A stretch of DNA of 64,000 bases from the NCBI GenBank assembly GCA_963775975.1, contig CAVZKX010000001.1, forward strand, positions 1,054,001 through 1,118,000, in the 5' to 3' direction. The notes beneath the pieces were generated by a model that was not told where the DNA came from, did no database searches, and worked only from the letters and a program-made list of their open reading frames with translations. The position numbers and the translations under genes are program-made. The stretch comes from JANXQG01 sp963775975. GTDB lineage: Bacteria > Planctomycetota > Planctomycetia > Pirellulales > Thermoguttaceae. Each line of letters starts with the position of its first letter. The first letter of the stretch is position 1. Of the stretch, positions 30,540 to 40,393 are shown one piece after another.

Positions 30540-32035
30540 TCAGCCGACGGAGCGTTTCTGCCCCGCCCAATAACGGTCGCGCAGAACCCTCTTTAGTATC
30601 TTGCCCGAGGCGCTCTTGGGCAACTCGTGTTCCAAAAATTCGATGCGGCGCGGAACCTTGTAGTTGGCCAGGGAATGCCGGCAGTGGGCGATCAAATCGT
30701 CCGCACTGAGAGCCTTTCCGGGCTTCAGGACCACGCAAGCCATCACCAGCTCGCCCCATTGAGGATCGGGTACGCCGAAAACTGCCGCCTCGCGAACGGC
30801 GGGATGATCGTAGAGCGCCGCTTCGACTTCGGCCGAGTAGACGTTTTCACCGCCCGTGACTATCATGTCCTTTAGGCGGTCAAGTACGTAGAAGTAGCCG
30901 TCCTTGTCCTGGTAGCCGATGTCTCCCGAGCGAAAGAACCCATCACGGAACGCGCGCTGGGTCTCGTTCGGATTATTCCAGTAGCAGTGCATCACGTTCT
31001 CGCCGCGAGCGACCAATTCGCCCCGAATACCGGCCGCGACCTCCTTTCCCGATTCGTCGACGACCCGAACATCGATCCCAGGGCACGGTCGACCGCAAGA
31101 CAAGAGTCGCTCTTCGGTGTGCTCATGGTCTTGGAGTCCGGTGAGGAAACCAGTTTCGCTTAGCCCATATATCTGCAAGAGTTTGATATCGGGCAGAATT
31201 TGCCGCACCCGATGAATCAGGTCCGGAGCGATCGGCGAGCCGCCGTAGCCTATGTGCCCCAGGCTCGTTAAGTCGTGTTTATTGAGGTCCACGTATTGCG
31301 TCAGCAGGCTTAGCATCGTCGGTACCAGCACAGTATGTGTGACCCGTTCACGTTCCACGGTCTCGCAGAAGGTTTTCGGGCTGAACTTGGGGATCGAGAC
31401 CTGGGAGGATCCGAAAGCCGCCGAACCGAACATAAAGGGAAAATCGGCGATGTGAAAGATGGGCGCGGCATGCAGGTAGACGGCCCCTTCTTGAAAAGCC
31501 GCCCAGTAATTGACGTGATTCATGTTCGCCAGAATATTTGCGTGGGTCAGTGCGACGCCCTTGGGATCACCGGTTGTGCCGCTGGTATAGTATAGACGAG
31601 CGCCAGAACTGCTTCAGGGTTGTAGATCGGCTCGGGAAACGAACCAGATTCAACATCGAGCGGTTGTTCGTCGAGGACCACCTGCCACTCCACCTGCACG
31701 TTCGGTACCGCCATAGAAGAATGACGAATCATGCCTCGCGCGCCGGCGTTTGCGAGCACGCGATCGATTTCCTTTGCCGTGAGCCGAGTATTCAAAGGCA
31801 CCGCGATCACCCCGAGCCAGGCACAAGCAAAAACGAGCTCGATGTAGTCAGATTCATTCGGTAGCAGAAGAGCCAACCGGTCCCGAGCTGCAAAGCCTTG
31901 CTTCTTTAAGGATGCGGCGATGCGGCCAACACGATCATGAAGCTCCCGAAACGTCGAGCGTCGTCCGGCGGAAGCCAGCGCTGTCCGTTCGGAATAGAAT
32001 CGCGCGGCCCGGCCAAGAGCATGGGTGTGCATCAT
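30540..32035 (-). CDS. AMP-forming acyl-CoA synthetase (one frameshift)
   Basis: The joined protein has about 500 residues. The N-terminal half has TALASAGRRSTFRELHDRVG and LALLLPNESDYIELVFACAW. The P-loop-like box YTSGTTGDPKG spans the frame break near 31588. Then come QIYGLSETG (A5), GELVARGENVMHCYWNNP, DGFFRSGDIGYQDKDGYFYV, DRLKDMIVTGGENVYSAEVE and PKSASGKILKRVLRD with the catalytic Lys. It activates a carboxylic acid to its CoA thioester; the substrate is unknown. The start ATG at 32035 overlaps the stop of the riboflavin gene (ATGA), so it belongs to the same transcript. Confidence 0.88.
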
Positions 32036-33397
32036 AGGATTTGCTCCACGCTCGTCGCGAACGCCGTGGCCGCGAAACTGACGGCAGTAGCGTCATCCGC
32101 GGCGCTCTGATTTGCCGCAGCGTCGGATTCCATGCGATATCGCGCTAGATCGGCGACCGTAATCATCAGGAGGCTGTGCCGCCGGCAGAACTGGATAAGG
32201 TCGGGCACGCGTGCCATCGTGCCGTCGTCGTTGACGATCTCGCAAATCACGCCGGCAGGACAGAATCCGGCCAGGCTGGCCAGGTCTACCGCGGCCTCGG
32301 TGTGGCCTCGGCGCTCCAGAACACCGCCAGCGCGGTGCGCAGCGGGAAGACGTGTCCCGGCATCGCAAAATCTTCGCTAGAGTTGCTGCTCTCGATGGCC
32401 GCTTTGATCGTTTGGGCGCGGTCGTTGGCGGAGATGCCCGTCGTTACGCTGCGGTTCTTCACATCGATCGAGACAGTGAACGCGGTGCCGCCTAACGCAT
32501 CATTTGTTGGCAACATCGGGGCCAGCCCTAGTTCGTCGATCCTTTGGCCAGTCATCGCCAAACAAATCAGGCCCCGTCCGTGGGTCGCCATAAAATTGAC
32601 CGCTTCCGGTGTGATGGCTTCCGCCGCAATCATCAGATCGCCTTCGTTCTCCCGCTCCTTGTCGTCGACGACAACAATGATCCGTCCGGCTCGAAGTTCA
32701 TGGATGGCATCTTCGATACGCGCGAATCCCGGCCGTTGGTTGGCTCGCTCCGCATCATGCCAGCGGCCTCGTCGGCCAAGACTAAGCGCGTGCCCCATCT
32801 TTTCTTTCTTGCGCAAAGGTAAGCAAACGAATACGGGTTCGGTGCGGCCTCACAGGGAACCCGCGCGGCGATTTCGATGCCGGCGCTCTCCAAGGCGTGC
32901 GCTTTTTGCGAATTATTCGTCAAAAGTCGAACACGACGGACGCCCAGGCTTCGCACGATGGCTGCAGAAAGGCGAAAGTCGCGACCATCGGCCGGGAAGC
33001 CAAGGGCATGATTTGCCTGGACTGTGTCAAGGCCCGCGTCTTGAAGCGCGTAGGCCCTTAACTTCGCCATCAGTCCAATGCCGCGACCTTCCTGATATTC
33101 GTAGATCACGAGCCCGCGCCCTTCCTTCGCAATCGCTTGCATGGCAATTTCTAACTGCTCGTTGCAATCGCAGCGCAGCGAGCCAAACACCTCGCCGGTG
33201 AGGCACTGCGAATGGATGCGCAAGAGCGGAGCGCCCTCGATAACATCTCCCAGAACCAATGCCAGCGCAGTCTCGGTCCGTCGCGTGCCGTTGACGATTT
33301 CGCGCTCGAATCCCAGCATTTGAAACACGCCCCACTTGGTTGGCATTCGGGTGGAGACGATCTGTCGAATGTGGCCGATTTGTGCGTTTGGAAACAT
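32032..33397 (-). CDS. Riboflavin gene: GTP cyclohydrolase II followed by DHBP synthase (two frameshifts)
   Basis: The first 200 residues are GTP cyclohydrolase II: RIHSQCLTGEVFGSLRCDCN with the three zinc cysteines, YEYQEGRGIGLMAKLRAYAL, and KKEKMGH near its end. The next part is 3,4-dihydroxy-2-butanone-4-phosphate synthase: RIEDAIHELRAGRIIVVVDD, RENEGDLMIAAE, THGRGLICLAM, then HTEAAVDLASLAGF and CEIVNDDGTMARVPDL. The common bifunctional enzyme has these domains in the opposite order. One missing base near 32808 and one near 32325 (GG for GGG) are needed to read it through. Two adjacent genes remain possible if a further indel is present. It supplies both committed precursors of riboflavin. 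The start is 24 bases from the decarboxylase stop. Confidence 0.8.
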
Positions 33398-33420
33398 GTT
33401 GGTCCTCTACTTTGTCGCGG

Positions 33421-35123
33421 TCAGACGGCCCCGGCCTGTGTTTCCTTTGCCGATTGTTCGCCGTTCTGGCCATCTCCATACAGCGCGCCGAGGCGCTGAT
33501 GAGCCAAAGCGAGCGCCGGCGGGAGATCCATCCTGCCCGCGACCACCTCGATGTAGATGGCCGAGTCGCCGGTGGACGCTCGGGCCAGCGCGGCATCGAG
33601 TTCACCAAGCGTAGTGACTTTCGCCGTGAACCAGCCCTGGCAGCCCAGCGCGGCGGGAAGCGCGTGATAGTTCCAAGGGGCGAGGTCGTTGTAGATCCAA
33701 TCCGGATTCGCCTCGATGCCCGCTCGATCATGTAGCCATCGTTGTTGAGCACGAATATGATTGGCTTTAAGCCGTTGCGGCCCATGGTGCCGATTTCGGC
33801 GGCGGTGAGTTGGAGTGAGCCCTCTCCAGTGAACAGCACGGTCCGTCGAGATCGGTCGGCGAGCGCGATACCGAGCGTGGCTCCGGTGGCCCATCCGATT
33901 GAGCCCCAGAGCGTCTGGCCATGTATCTCCGCACCGTCCGGCAGCGGGAGCGGCGTGATCCCCGAGCTGGTGCTGCCGGTCTCAATGACGATCTGATCGG
34001 ACGGTTGCAAAAAGTCTCGATATCGGGGGTACAGCTCCGCTGCGGTGATAGGGTCGCTCGGCTTGCCGCCTGGTTTCGCCGGGGCCTTTCTGGTCGGGGC
34101 AGTGTATCCGAAGTTCTTCCAGACCGAGGCGGCCAGCAATTTGAAGAAATCGCCCATCCGCACGGGGTTGTAGATTCGATCGCCGATGCGGACGTGGTCG
34201 ACGTCGATGGTCACGAGCCGCTGGGGCGAGATTCGGCTGGAGTAAGCAGCCGTGTTGTAGTCGTTGAAACTGACGCCTCCTGCGTCGATGATCAGGTCGG
34301 CGCCCTCAACCGCTTCGAGGACTGCCGGGGACGAACCGACGCCCGCGTACATCCCGATGAATTGTGGATGGGCCTCCGACAGGACGCCTTTGTCCATAGC
34401 CATGGCGGCGAACGGGCAACCCAGTGCCTCGATCAGTGCTCGGAGCTCGTCCTGTAGTTTGAACCGTGAGACCGTGTAGGCAGGAAGTATCACCATTGAC
34501 CTTGCGGCATTGATTCGCTCTCTGATTGCCGCCACGGCATCGGCCAGATCGGGACCGCTCGCGGGCTTCGGGTACGGGACCGGGTTGGAGGCCGCGACCG
34601 GCATGATGGCGTAGTCGGAGGCGACGAGGATGTAGGCCGGCCGGCTTTCCGCCCGCGCCGTCGCGATCAGTCGCTCCATCTCGTGGACACAGTTGTCTGG
34701 AGTGATCACTGCCGAGACGCACGCCGCCTGCGCCGAGATGTTCGCAAAGTTTTGGAACTCGCCGTCGCCAAGTGTGTGGTGGATGATTTTGTGGACCCGC
34801 TGTTGGCGCATCGTCGGCATGCCGACAAGGTGAAAAATGCACGACCGCTCGGCCTTGGCGCCCATCACTCCGTTAAGCGCGGACAACTCGCCGACGGCGT
34901 ATGTGGTCACGAGCATCGAACAACCCCGCACGCGGGCGTAACCGTCGGCCGCGTACGCCGCGTCCAGCTCGTTGGAACAGCCTATCCAGCGAATCGCTTC
35001 GCTTCGCGCGACGGCATCGCAGAGCTTGAATGCAAAATCGCCAGCGACGCCGAAGCAGTCGGTAATCCCCTCACGTGCGAGCCGCCCAACAATGTAGTCA
35101 GCGACAGTTAATTGCGTATTCAT
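33421..35123 (-). CDS. Thiamine-diphosphate-dependent alpha-keto acid decarboxylase, pyruvate/indolepyruvate type (one frameshift)
   Basis: About 565 residues. The N-terminal PYR domain has GVAGDFAFKLCDAV and the catalytic Glu in CSNELDAAYAADGYAR, then IIHHTLGDGEF, the paired-His motif typical of pyruvate and indolepyruvate decarboxylases. The central domain follows, and the PP domain has FTGEGSLQLTAAEIGTMGRN with VLNNDGYMIER as the Mg-ThDP site. The frame breaks near 33725, where GGG for GGGG would give GIEANPDWIYNDLAPWNYHA. It would decarboxylate a 2-keto acid to an aldehyde; no aldehyde dehydrogenase is present nearby. The substrate is not determined. Confidence 0.88.
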
Positions 35124-35165
35124 CGGATTTCTCCAGTCAACGTAAGAACTTTCTGCGAGAGCGAG

Positions 35166-35951
35166 CTATTGTGCCGTCGCAATCGCCTTTGGTCTGGCAA
35201 ACTGTGGCGGCCGTTTCTCAATAAATGCGGTGAACGCTTCCTTTGCCTCCGCCGATCGCACTCTCGAGGCGAATTCGTCGTTCTCGGCTTTCATGGCCTC
35301 GACGATCCGCTCGCGGGCAGAACGCTTCATCAGTCGCTTGCAGGCCTGTAGTGCGACAGGCGGTTTTGCCGCCAGCTTTTCTGCCGTTTCCGCGGCTGTT
35401 GCGAGTAGTGCGTCGTCGGGGACCACGCGGGTAACTAGCCCCATTTCGGCCGCATGTCTTGCATCAAAGGGCAGGCCCAACATAATCAATTCGGCGGCGC
35501 GGAGGTGTCCGGCGCGGGCCGGCAACGACCAACTCGATCCGAATTCCGGTACCAGGCCGAGATTGACAAAGGGCAATTGGAACCTGGCAGTCTCACCCGC
35601 GTAGACGAAATCGCAATGCGTCAGCAAAGTGGTTCCGCCTCCGATCGCCACACCTTTCACGGCGGCGATGATTGGCTTGTCGAGGTTAGCTATCGCGCTG
35701 GCAAGCCGAGCTTGCGGACTCTCGCCCGGTCCTGGCGGGTTTCTCAAGAAATCTTCGATACCGTTGCCGGCGGAGAATGAATCTCCGGCCGCATCCCACA
35801 GCACGACGCGCACGCGCTCGTCCTTGGCCGCATTGTCAAAGACATCCGCCAGGGCTACGTACATGCTCGAAGTCATCGCATTCTTTTTGGCGGGCCGATT
35901 CAACGTCACTCGTGAAATGGCCCCGCAGCGTTCGCTTAGAATGTCGCTCAT
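35166..35951 (-). CDS. Enoyl-CoA hydratase/isomerase (crotonase family)
   Basis: A protein of 261 residues with the crotonase core: SRVTLNRPAKKNAMTSSMYV, the oxyanion-hole segments DSFSAGNGIEDF and KGVAIGGGTTLLTHCDFVYA, and the glutamate region FVNLGLVPEFGSSW. The C-terminus has KRLMKRSARERIVEAMKAEN and EKRPPQF. The VPEFG form fits enoyl-CoA isomerase/hydratase subfamilies more loosely than the canonical GGGGTQ hydratase, so the exact reaction is open. Its ATG overlaps the stop of the CoA-transferase gene (ATGA). Confidence 0.88.
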   Translation of the reverse strand: MSDILSERCGAISRVTLNRPAKKNAMTSSMYVALADVFDNAAKDERVRVVLWDAAGDSFSAGNGIEDFLRNPPGPGESPQARLASAIANLDKPIIAAVKGVAIGGGTTLLTHCDFVYAGETARFQLPFVNLGLVPEFGSSWSLPARAGHLRAAELIMLGLPFDARHAAEMGLVTRVVPDDALLATAAETAEKLAAKPPVALQACKRLMKRSARERIVEAMKAENDEFASRVRSAEAKEAFTAFIEKRPPQFARPKAIATAQ

Positions 35952-37189
35952 CGCGCACCTCCCATTACCGGCTGCCTTTGATGTTCTTTCGCGGAGCCAT
36001 TCGTGAGGAAACTGGCGATCTGCTGCGGTTCGAAGCCTAGCTCGCGAAGTATTTCTTCGTTGTGTTCGCCAATCGCCGGGGCGCGCTTGGCGGGCACCTT
36101 GGCCACGCCATGAACTTGAATCGGACTGCTGATCGTCGAAGTGAGTGTTCCGCCCGCTCCTTCAAGCGGCACAATGATGTCATTTGCGCGAAGCTGCGGA
36201 TCGTTTATGACTTCTGTGGGCGTCTGCACGATGCCGAACGGAATGTGCGCCTGCGAAAAGACCTCGCTCCAATGCGAAAGCGGCTGCGTTCGAAAGAGGT
36301 TATCGAGGATTTCCGCCAGCGCCGCGGAATTCGCGCCCTGCTTGGCTGGGTCGGCGAAGCGAGCGTCGGTCAGCAGGTCATCGCGGCCGATTCCTTTCGC
36401 CAATCCGGGCCAGTGGTCGGGCGTAGTGACGATCAAGAACCAGTGTTCGTCGGCGGTCTGATACACGTTGAACGTCGCATTCGGCGGATTTTTGCGATCG
36501 TGCAGAGGGAAGAACTTGGCGTCGCAGAGCGCCCCCTGGATGGCAATGCCTGCCGACCATGTGCCGTTGGCTAGCAGCGATGTCGTCACATAGGAGCCTT
36601 TGCCGGTCCGCTCGCGGCGGTAAAGTCCAGTGACGATCGCGGAATAAAGGGCGACCGCCGTCGTGTGATCTCCGCTGCCGGCCAGGGGCAAGGTGGGCGG
36701 CGCGCCGGCATCTCGCATGAGCGACAGCAGTCCACTGCGAGCCCAGAACGAGGTGATATCGAAGCCGGGCAGATTCGCGTCCGGCCCCTTGTCGCCATAG
36801 CCGGTGAGGTCGGCGTAAATCAGGCGCGGGTTCCAGGCCGCGACATCTCCGTACTCCAAATGCAGCTTTTTCCGCGCGGGATGCGGAGTATTGACGATCA
36901 ACACGTCCGCCCATTTGACGAGCCGTTCAAGAACGCCCGTCGCTTGAGGCGATTTGAGGTCCAACGCCAGTCCCCGCTTGTTGCGGTTGTCGAGATGCCA
37001 GGGATAGTTCTCCTTAGCGCGGGGCTGAGGCGGAACCTTGTAGATAATCCGCTGAAGATCGCCCGATGGCGGCTCGACCTTGATCACATCCGCGCCGAAA
37101 TCGGACAAGATCACCGCGGCGCCTGGACCTGCGATGAAGCTGGCAAAGTCCACTACTTTCAATCCCGAAAAGATATTGTCGCTTGTCAT
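35948..37189 (-). CDS. Class III CoA-transferase (CaiB/formyl-CoA transferase family)
   Basis: A protein of 413 residues. The N-terminus GLKVVDFASFIAGPGAAVIL and SDFGADVIKVEPPSGDLQR are family hallmarks, followed by RNKRGLALDLKSPQ and DLTGYGDKGPDANLPGFDIT, where the catalytic aspartate lies. The C-terminal part has PFGIVQTPTEVINDPQLRAN and GEHNEEILRELGF. It transfers CoA between acyl groups, so together with the synthetase it offers a second way to activate an acid. It sits between two crotonases and is translationally coupled to the downstream one. The substrate is unknown. Confidence 0.92.
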   Translation of the reverse strand: MTSDNIFSGLKVVDFASFIAGPGAAVILSDFGADVIKVEPPSGDLQRIIYKVPPQPRAKENYPWHLDNRNKRGLALDLKSPQATGVLERLVKWADVLIVNTPHPARKKLHLEYGDVAAWNPRLIYADLTGYGDKGPDANLPGFDITSFWARSGLLSLMRDAGAPPTLPLAGSGDHTTAVALYSAIVTGLYRRERTGKGSYVTTSLLANGTWSAGIAIQGALCDAKFFPLHDRKNPPNATFNVYQTADEHWFLIVTTPDHWPGLAKGIGRDDLLTDARFADPAKQGANSAALAEILDNLFRTQPLSHWSEVFSQAHIPFGIVQTPTEVINDPQLRANDIIVPLEGAGGTLTSTISSPIQVHGVAKVPAKRAPAIGEHNEEILRELGFEPQQIASFLTNGSAKEHQRQPVMGGAR

Positions 37190-37225
37190 GACGATTTCCT
37201 TTGCTGTTTTATTTGGCCCAAGCCG

Positions 37226-38029
37226 CTACCGCCCTTGGAACTGCGGCTTGCGTTTTTCGAGGAAGGCGGACGTGCCTTCCTTCTTGTCTTCCGTTCCGGC
37301 ACACAGCCCGAATAGAGATGCTTCGAGGGACAGGCCCTCGGTTATCGTCGTTTCCAAGCCGTTGTTCACGGCTTCCAGCGAGTACTTCACGGCCAGCGGA
37401 GCATTGGAAAAAATCTGCTCCAAAATCGCCTCAGCGCGCGCGATCAACTGGGGGGCGGGGACCACTTCATTCACCAGTCCGATGCGATAAGCCTCTTGAG
37501 CGCTGATGATTTCGCCGGATAGAATGAGGTGAAGCGCGCGGCCTTTGCCAACCAGACGCGGCAGGCGCTGTGTTCCACCGCCGCCGGGAATGACGCCCAG
37601 CTTTACTTCCGGCTGTCCGAACTTGGCATTTTCCACGGCGACGCGAATCGTGCAAGCCATGGCCGTTTCGCAGCCGCCGCCCAGCGCGAAGCCGTTGATT
37701 GCGGCAATGACGGGTTTGCCGAGGTTTTCGATGAGGTTGAGCACCTTCTGTCCAAAGGCACTCGACTGTTCGGCCTCAACCGCGCTGACCTGCGCCAGTT
37801 CGCCGATGTCGGCGCCGGCGATGAAGGCTTTATCGCCGGCGCCCGTCAAGATGGCGCCGCGAACGGCTTCATCCTCGCGGACGTCTTCAAAAGCGGCCCG
37901 CAAGTCCTCCCAAGTGGCCCGGTTCAGTGCATTGAGCACCTTGGGGCGGTTCAAGGTCACGTAGGCGATATTGCCCTTCTTTTCGTACAAGAGGTTCACA
38001 AAGGTTGGCTCGGCGGCGACGGTACTCAT
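37226..38029 (-). CDS. Enoyl-CoA hydratase
   Basis: A protein of 267 residues with a typical hydratase layout: IAYVTLNRPKVLNALNRATW, GDKAFIAGADIGELAQ, INGFALGGGCETAMACTIRV, and PEVKLGVIPGGGGTQRLPRL, carrying both catalytic glutamates (GxCE and PExxLG). It ends KRKPQFQGR. It hydrates trans-2-enoyl-CoA to L-3-hydroxyacyl-CoA. The start is the ATG at 38029 with GGAGAAATCTC upstream. It stands between the acyl-CoA dehydrogenase and the CoA-transferase, consistent with the second step of a beta-oxidation series. Confidence 0.93.
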   Translation of the reverse strand: MSTVAAEPTFVNLLYEKKGNIAYVTLNRPKVLNALNRATWEDLRAAFEDVREDEAVRGAILTGAGDKAFIAGADIGELAQVSAVEAEQSSAFGQKVLNLIENLGKPVIAAINGFALGGGCETAMACTIRVAVENAKFGQPEVKLGVIPGGGGTQRLPRLVGKGRALHLILSGEIISAQEAYRIGLVNEVVPAPQLIARAEAILEQIFSNAPLAVKYSLEAVNNGLETTITEGLSLEASLFGLCAGTEDKKEGTSAFLEKRKPQFQGR

Positions 38030-38067
38030 GAGATTTCTCCAGTTCGACTTAGTGAGGTTCCGGGTAT

Positions 38068-39311
38068 TCAAATAAAGGCACTCAGGCCCGTGACGGCCTT
38101 GCCGACGATCAGGTTTTGCATTTGGAATGTGCCCTCGTAGGAATAGAGGGCTTCGGCATCGGTAAAGAAGCGCGCGACATTGTAGTCGGCCACGATGCCG
38201 TTGCCGCCCAACAGTTCGCGAGCCCAGGCGACCGTCTCGCGGCACTTGGAGGTGGCGAACGCCTTAGCCAGCGCGGCGTGAGCGTCCGACAACTTGCCTT
38301 CGGCATATAACTGTGCTTGGCGTGCTATCAGGCACTGCGAGGCCGTAATGTTGGCGATCATTTTGGCCAATAGGTCTTGCACCAACTGGAACGAGCCGAT
38401 CGGCTTTCCGAACTGCAGGCGCTCCTGGCAATACTTGAGTGCGGCCTCGTAGGCGCCCATCGCGCATCCCGTCGCCATCCAAGCCACAGCGTAGCGTGTC
38501 ATCTTCAGCACCTTCGCCGTGTCGCGGAACGAGTTGCCCCCTTGGAGGCGATTCGCTTCCGGAAGCCGAACATCCTTCATTGTGATGTGGCCATTCTGGA
38601 CGACCTTCAGTGCAATTTTGTGCTCGATCTTATCGACCGTGAAACCAGGGGTCGTCTTGTTCTCGACGATGAAGCCTTTGACCTGGTTATCGCCGAGATC
38701 TGCGCCCAAATAATGGAAACGTCGCACCACGTGGCGTTGCCGATCCACCGTTTCTCGCCATTAAGAATCCAGGTGTCGCCCTCGCGCTTCGCGGTCGTTG
38801 TCAGTCCGCCGGAGGCGCCGGAACCCACCAGCGGCTCGGTCAGGCCGAAGCAGCCGATTTTTTCGAAACGCGCCATCGGCGGCAGCCACTTCTGTTTCTG
38901 CTCTTCCGATCCGTCGATGTAAATGGAGCCCATTGCCAGGCCGTTGTGTACACCGACAAACGTCGAAAACGACGGGTCAACGCGTGCGATCTCCATTTGC
39001 ACAAAGCCTAAGAGCGCCAAGCTTCCACCCGCGCAGCCGTAGCCCTTCATTCCGATCCCGCCGATGCCAAGTTCCTTCACGGCCGGCAGCAGGTCGAACG
39101 GAAACGAGTCCTCGGTCCAGTACTTCGTGATGACCGGCGCGACCTTGGCTTCCATAAAGGCGCGCACTTTCTTCACGACCGCAACCTCCTCGGCGGGCAG
39201 GGTCTCAATCATCTCGTAGAAGTCGCTGTTGGGCGGCGGAAGCGGCTTTGATTTCGGCGGGACTTTCTTAACGATTGGCTTTTGCTCTGCGGCTAAAGCT
39301 GCGGTCGCCAT
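38068..39311 (-). CDS. Acyl-CoA dehydrogenase (one frameshift)
   Basis: The joined frames give about 414 residues. The N-terminal half has LPAVKELGIGGIGMKGYGCA, FGLTEPLVGSGASGGLTTTA and GDTWILNGEKRWIGNATWCD, the FAD- and substrate-binding middle domain. The C-terminal domain has QERLQFGKPIGSFQLVQDLL, ARELLGGNGIVADYNVAR and SYEGTFQMQNLIVGKAVTGL, with the glutaryl-CoA-dehydrogenase-like catalytic Glu in YEGT. The frame breaks near 38702 (one base short, WARDLGDNQVKGF when restored). It oxidises an acyl-CoA to the enoyl-CoA using FAD. The ATG at 39311 has GGGAGAA upstream; the N-terminus is extended and Lys/Pro-rich. Confidence 0.88.
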
Positions 39312-39368
39312 TGTGGTTCTCCCTTTCACTTGGTCTTGTGGAATGGTTTACTTGAAAAGAGTCGATTC

Positions 39369-40325
39369 TCAAACAGAGTTTGCAGTTGTGCCGTTCTTTG
39401 CACGCACACGGAGAAGGCCAAGCAACTGCCGGTTCTCTTCCTCCGCGAGCTGGTCCACGGATCGACCTCCGGCTTCGCGCACTACGCCTTCAACAATCGT
39501 CTGCTTCAGTTCCGGCGTGACATCGGGAGTTCCGAGCGTCTTGATCATCCCGACCAGCGGATCCATGAGGTGATCCATGAAGTGTTTAATGCCGCCTGCG
39601 CCGCCACCGAGATGCCATTGCAAGCTCGGCCCCATGACTCCCCAGCGCAGCCCTGGGCCGTAGCTCACAGCAACGTCTGCATCCTCGACGCTGAGCACAT
39701 CCTGCTGAATCAAGCTCATGATCTCGCGGTAGAGAGCGGCTTGCAGCCGGTTGCCCACGTGACCGGGCAGTTCTTTCTTCAAATAGACTGGCTTTTTCCC
39801 GATCGCCGCATAAAACGCCATCGCTTGCCGGACGGCGTCGGGCGATGTCTTCGTTCCTCCGACCACTTCGACCAATGGAATGATGTGCGGAGGATTGAAC
39901 GGATGCCCGATGACGATCCGTTCGGGGTGTTTGCATTTGCTTTGCATCACGCTTGGCGTAATGCCCGACGAACTCGACGCTATCAGCGAATCGACGGGAG
40001 TCGTCTCGTCCATATCGGCAAACAGCTTGATTTTGAAATCGGGACGCTCCGGTCCGTTCTCTTGAACGAAGTCCGCCTTGGATAGTGCCTCGCGCATATC
40101 CGTCGTGAAAGCGAGCCGCTCGCGCGATGCTCCCGTCGAAAGACCCAGATTGGTCAGGTCCGTCCACGCTTCGTCAACGTATTTGCGCAAATTGGCCTCC
40201 GCATTGGGTGCGGGGTCGGTGGCGACAACATCCAATCCTCGGGCAAGATACTGGGCCGCCCAACTTGCCCCGATGACGCCAGTGCCGACGATAGCGACGC
40301 GACGAATAGGTTTGTCATATGACAT
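39369..40325 (-). CDS. 3-hydroxyacyl-CoA dehydrogenase family protein (L-carnitine-dehydrogenase-like)
   Basis: About 318 residues. The Rossmann motif RRVAIVGTGVIGASWAAQYL is at the N-terminus with Asp of VVATDPAPNA for NAD. Then come ADFVQENGPERPDFKIKLFA, SSSSGITPSVMQ and IGHPFNPPHIIPLVEVVGG with the catalytic His, and a helical C-terminal domain (GNRLQAALYREIMSLIQQDV). The form GPERxxxK/L...SSSSG is shared by 3-hydroxyacyl-CoA and L-carnitine dehydrogenases, so the true substrate is uncertain. Upstream in-frame codons overlap the propeller gene and do not resemble the family, so the ATG at 40325 is the start. Confidence 0.9.
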   Translation of the reverse strand: MSYDKPIRRVAIVGTGVIGASWAAQYLARGLDVVATDPAPNAEANLRKYVDEAWTDLTNLGLSTGASRERLAFTTDMREALSKADFVQENGPERPDFKIKLFADMDETTPVDSLIASSSSGITPSVMQSKCKHPERIVIGHPFNPPHIIPLVEVVGGTKTSPDAVRQAMAFYAAIGKKPVYLKKELPGHVGNRLQAALYREIMSLIQQDVLSVEDADVAVSYGPGLRWGVMGPSLQWHLGGGAGGIKHFMDHLMDPLVGMIKTLGTPDVTPELKQTIVEGVVREAGGRSVDQLAEEENRQLLGLLRVRAKNGTTANSV

Positions 40326-40393
40326 GTCGATTACTCCTGTGTGAGAGTTTTGGTGTGTACAATGTTCATGAATCAATATCTGTTCCGCCGTTC

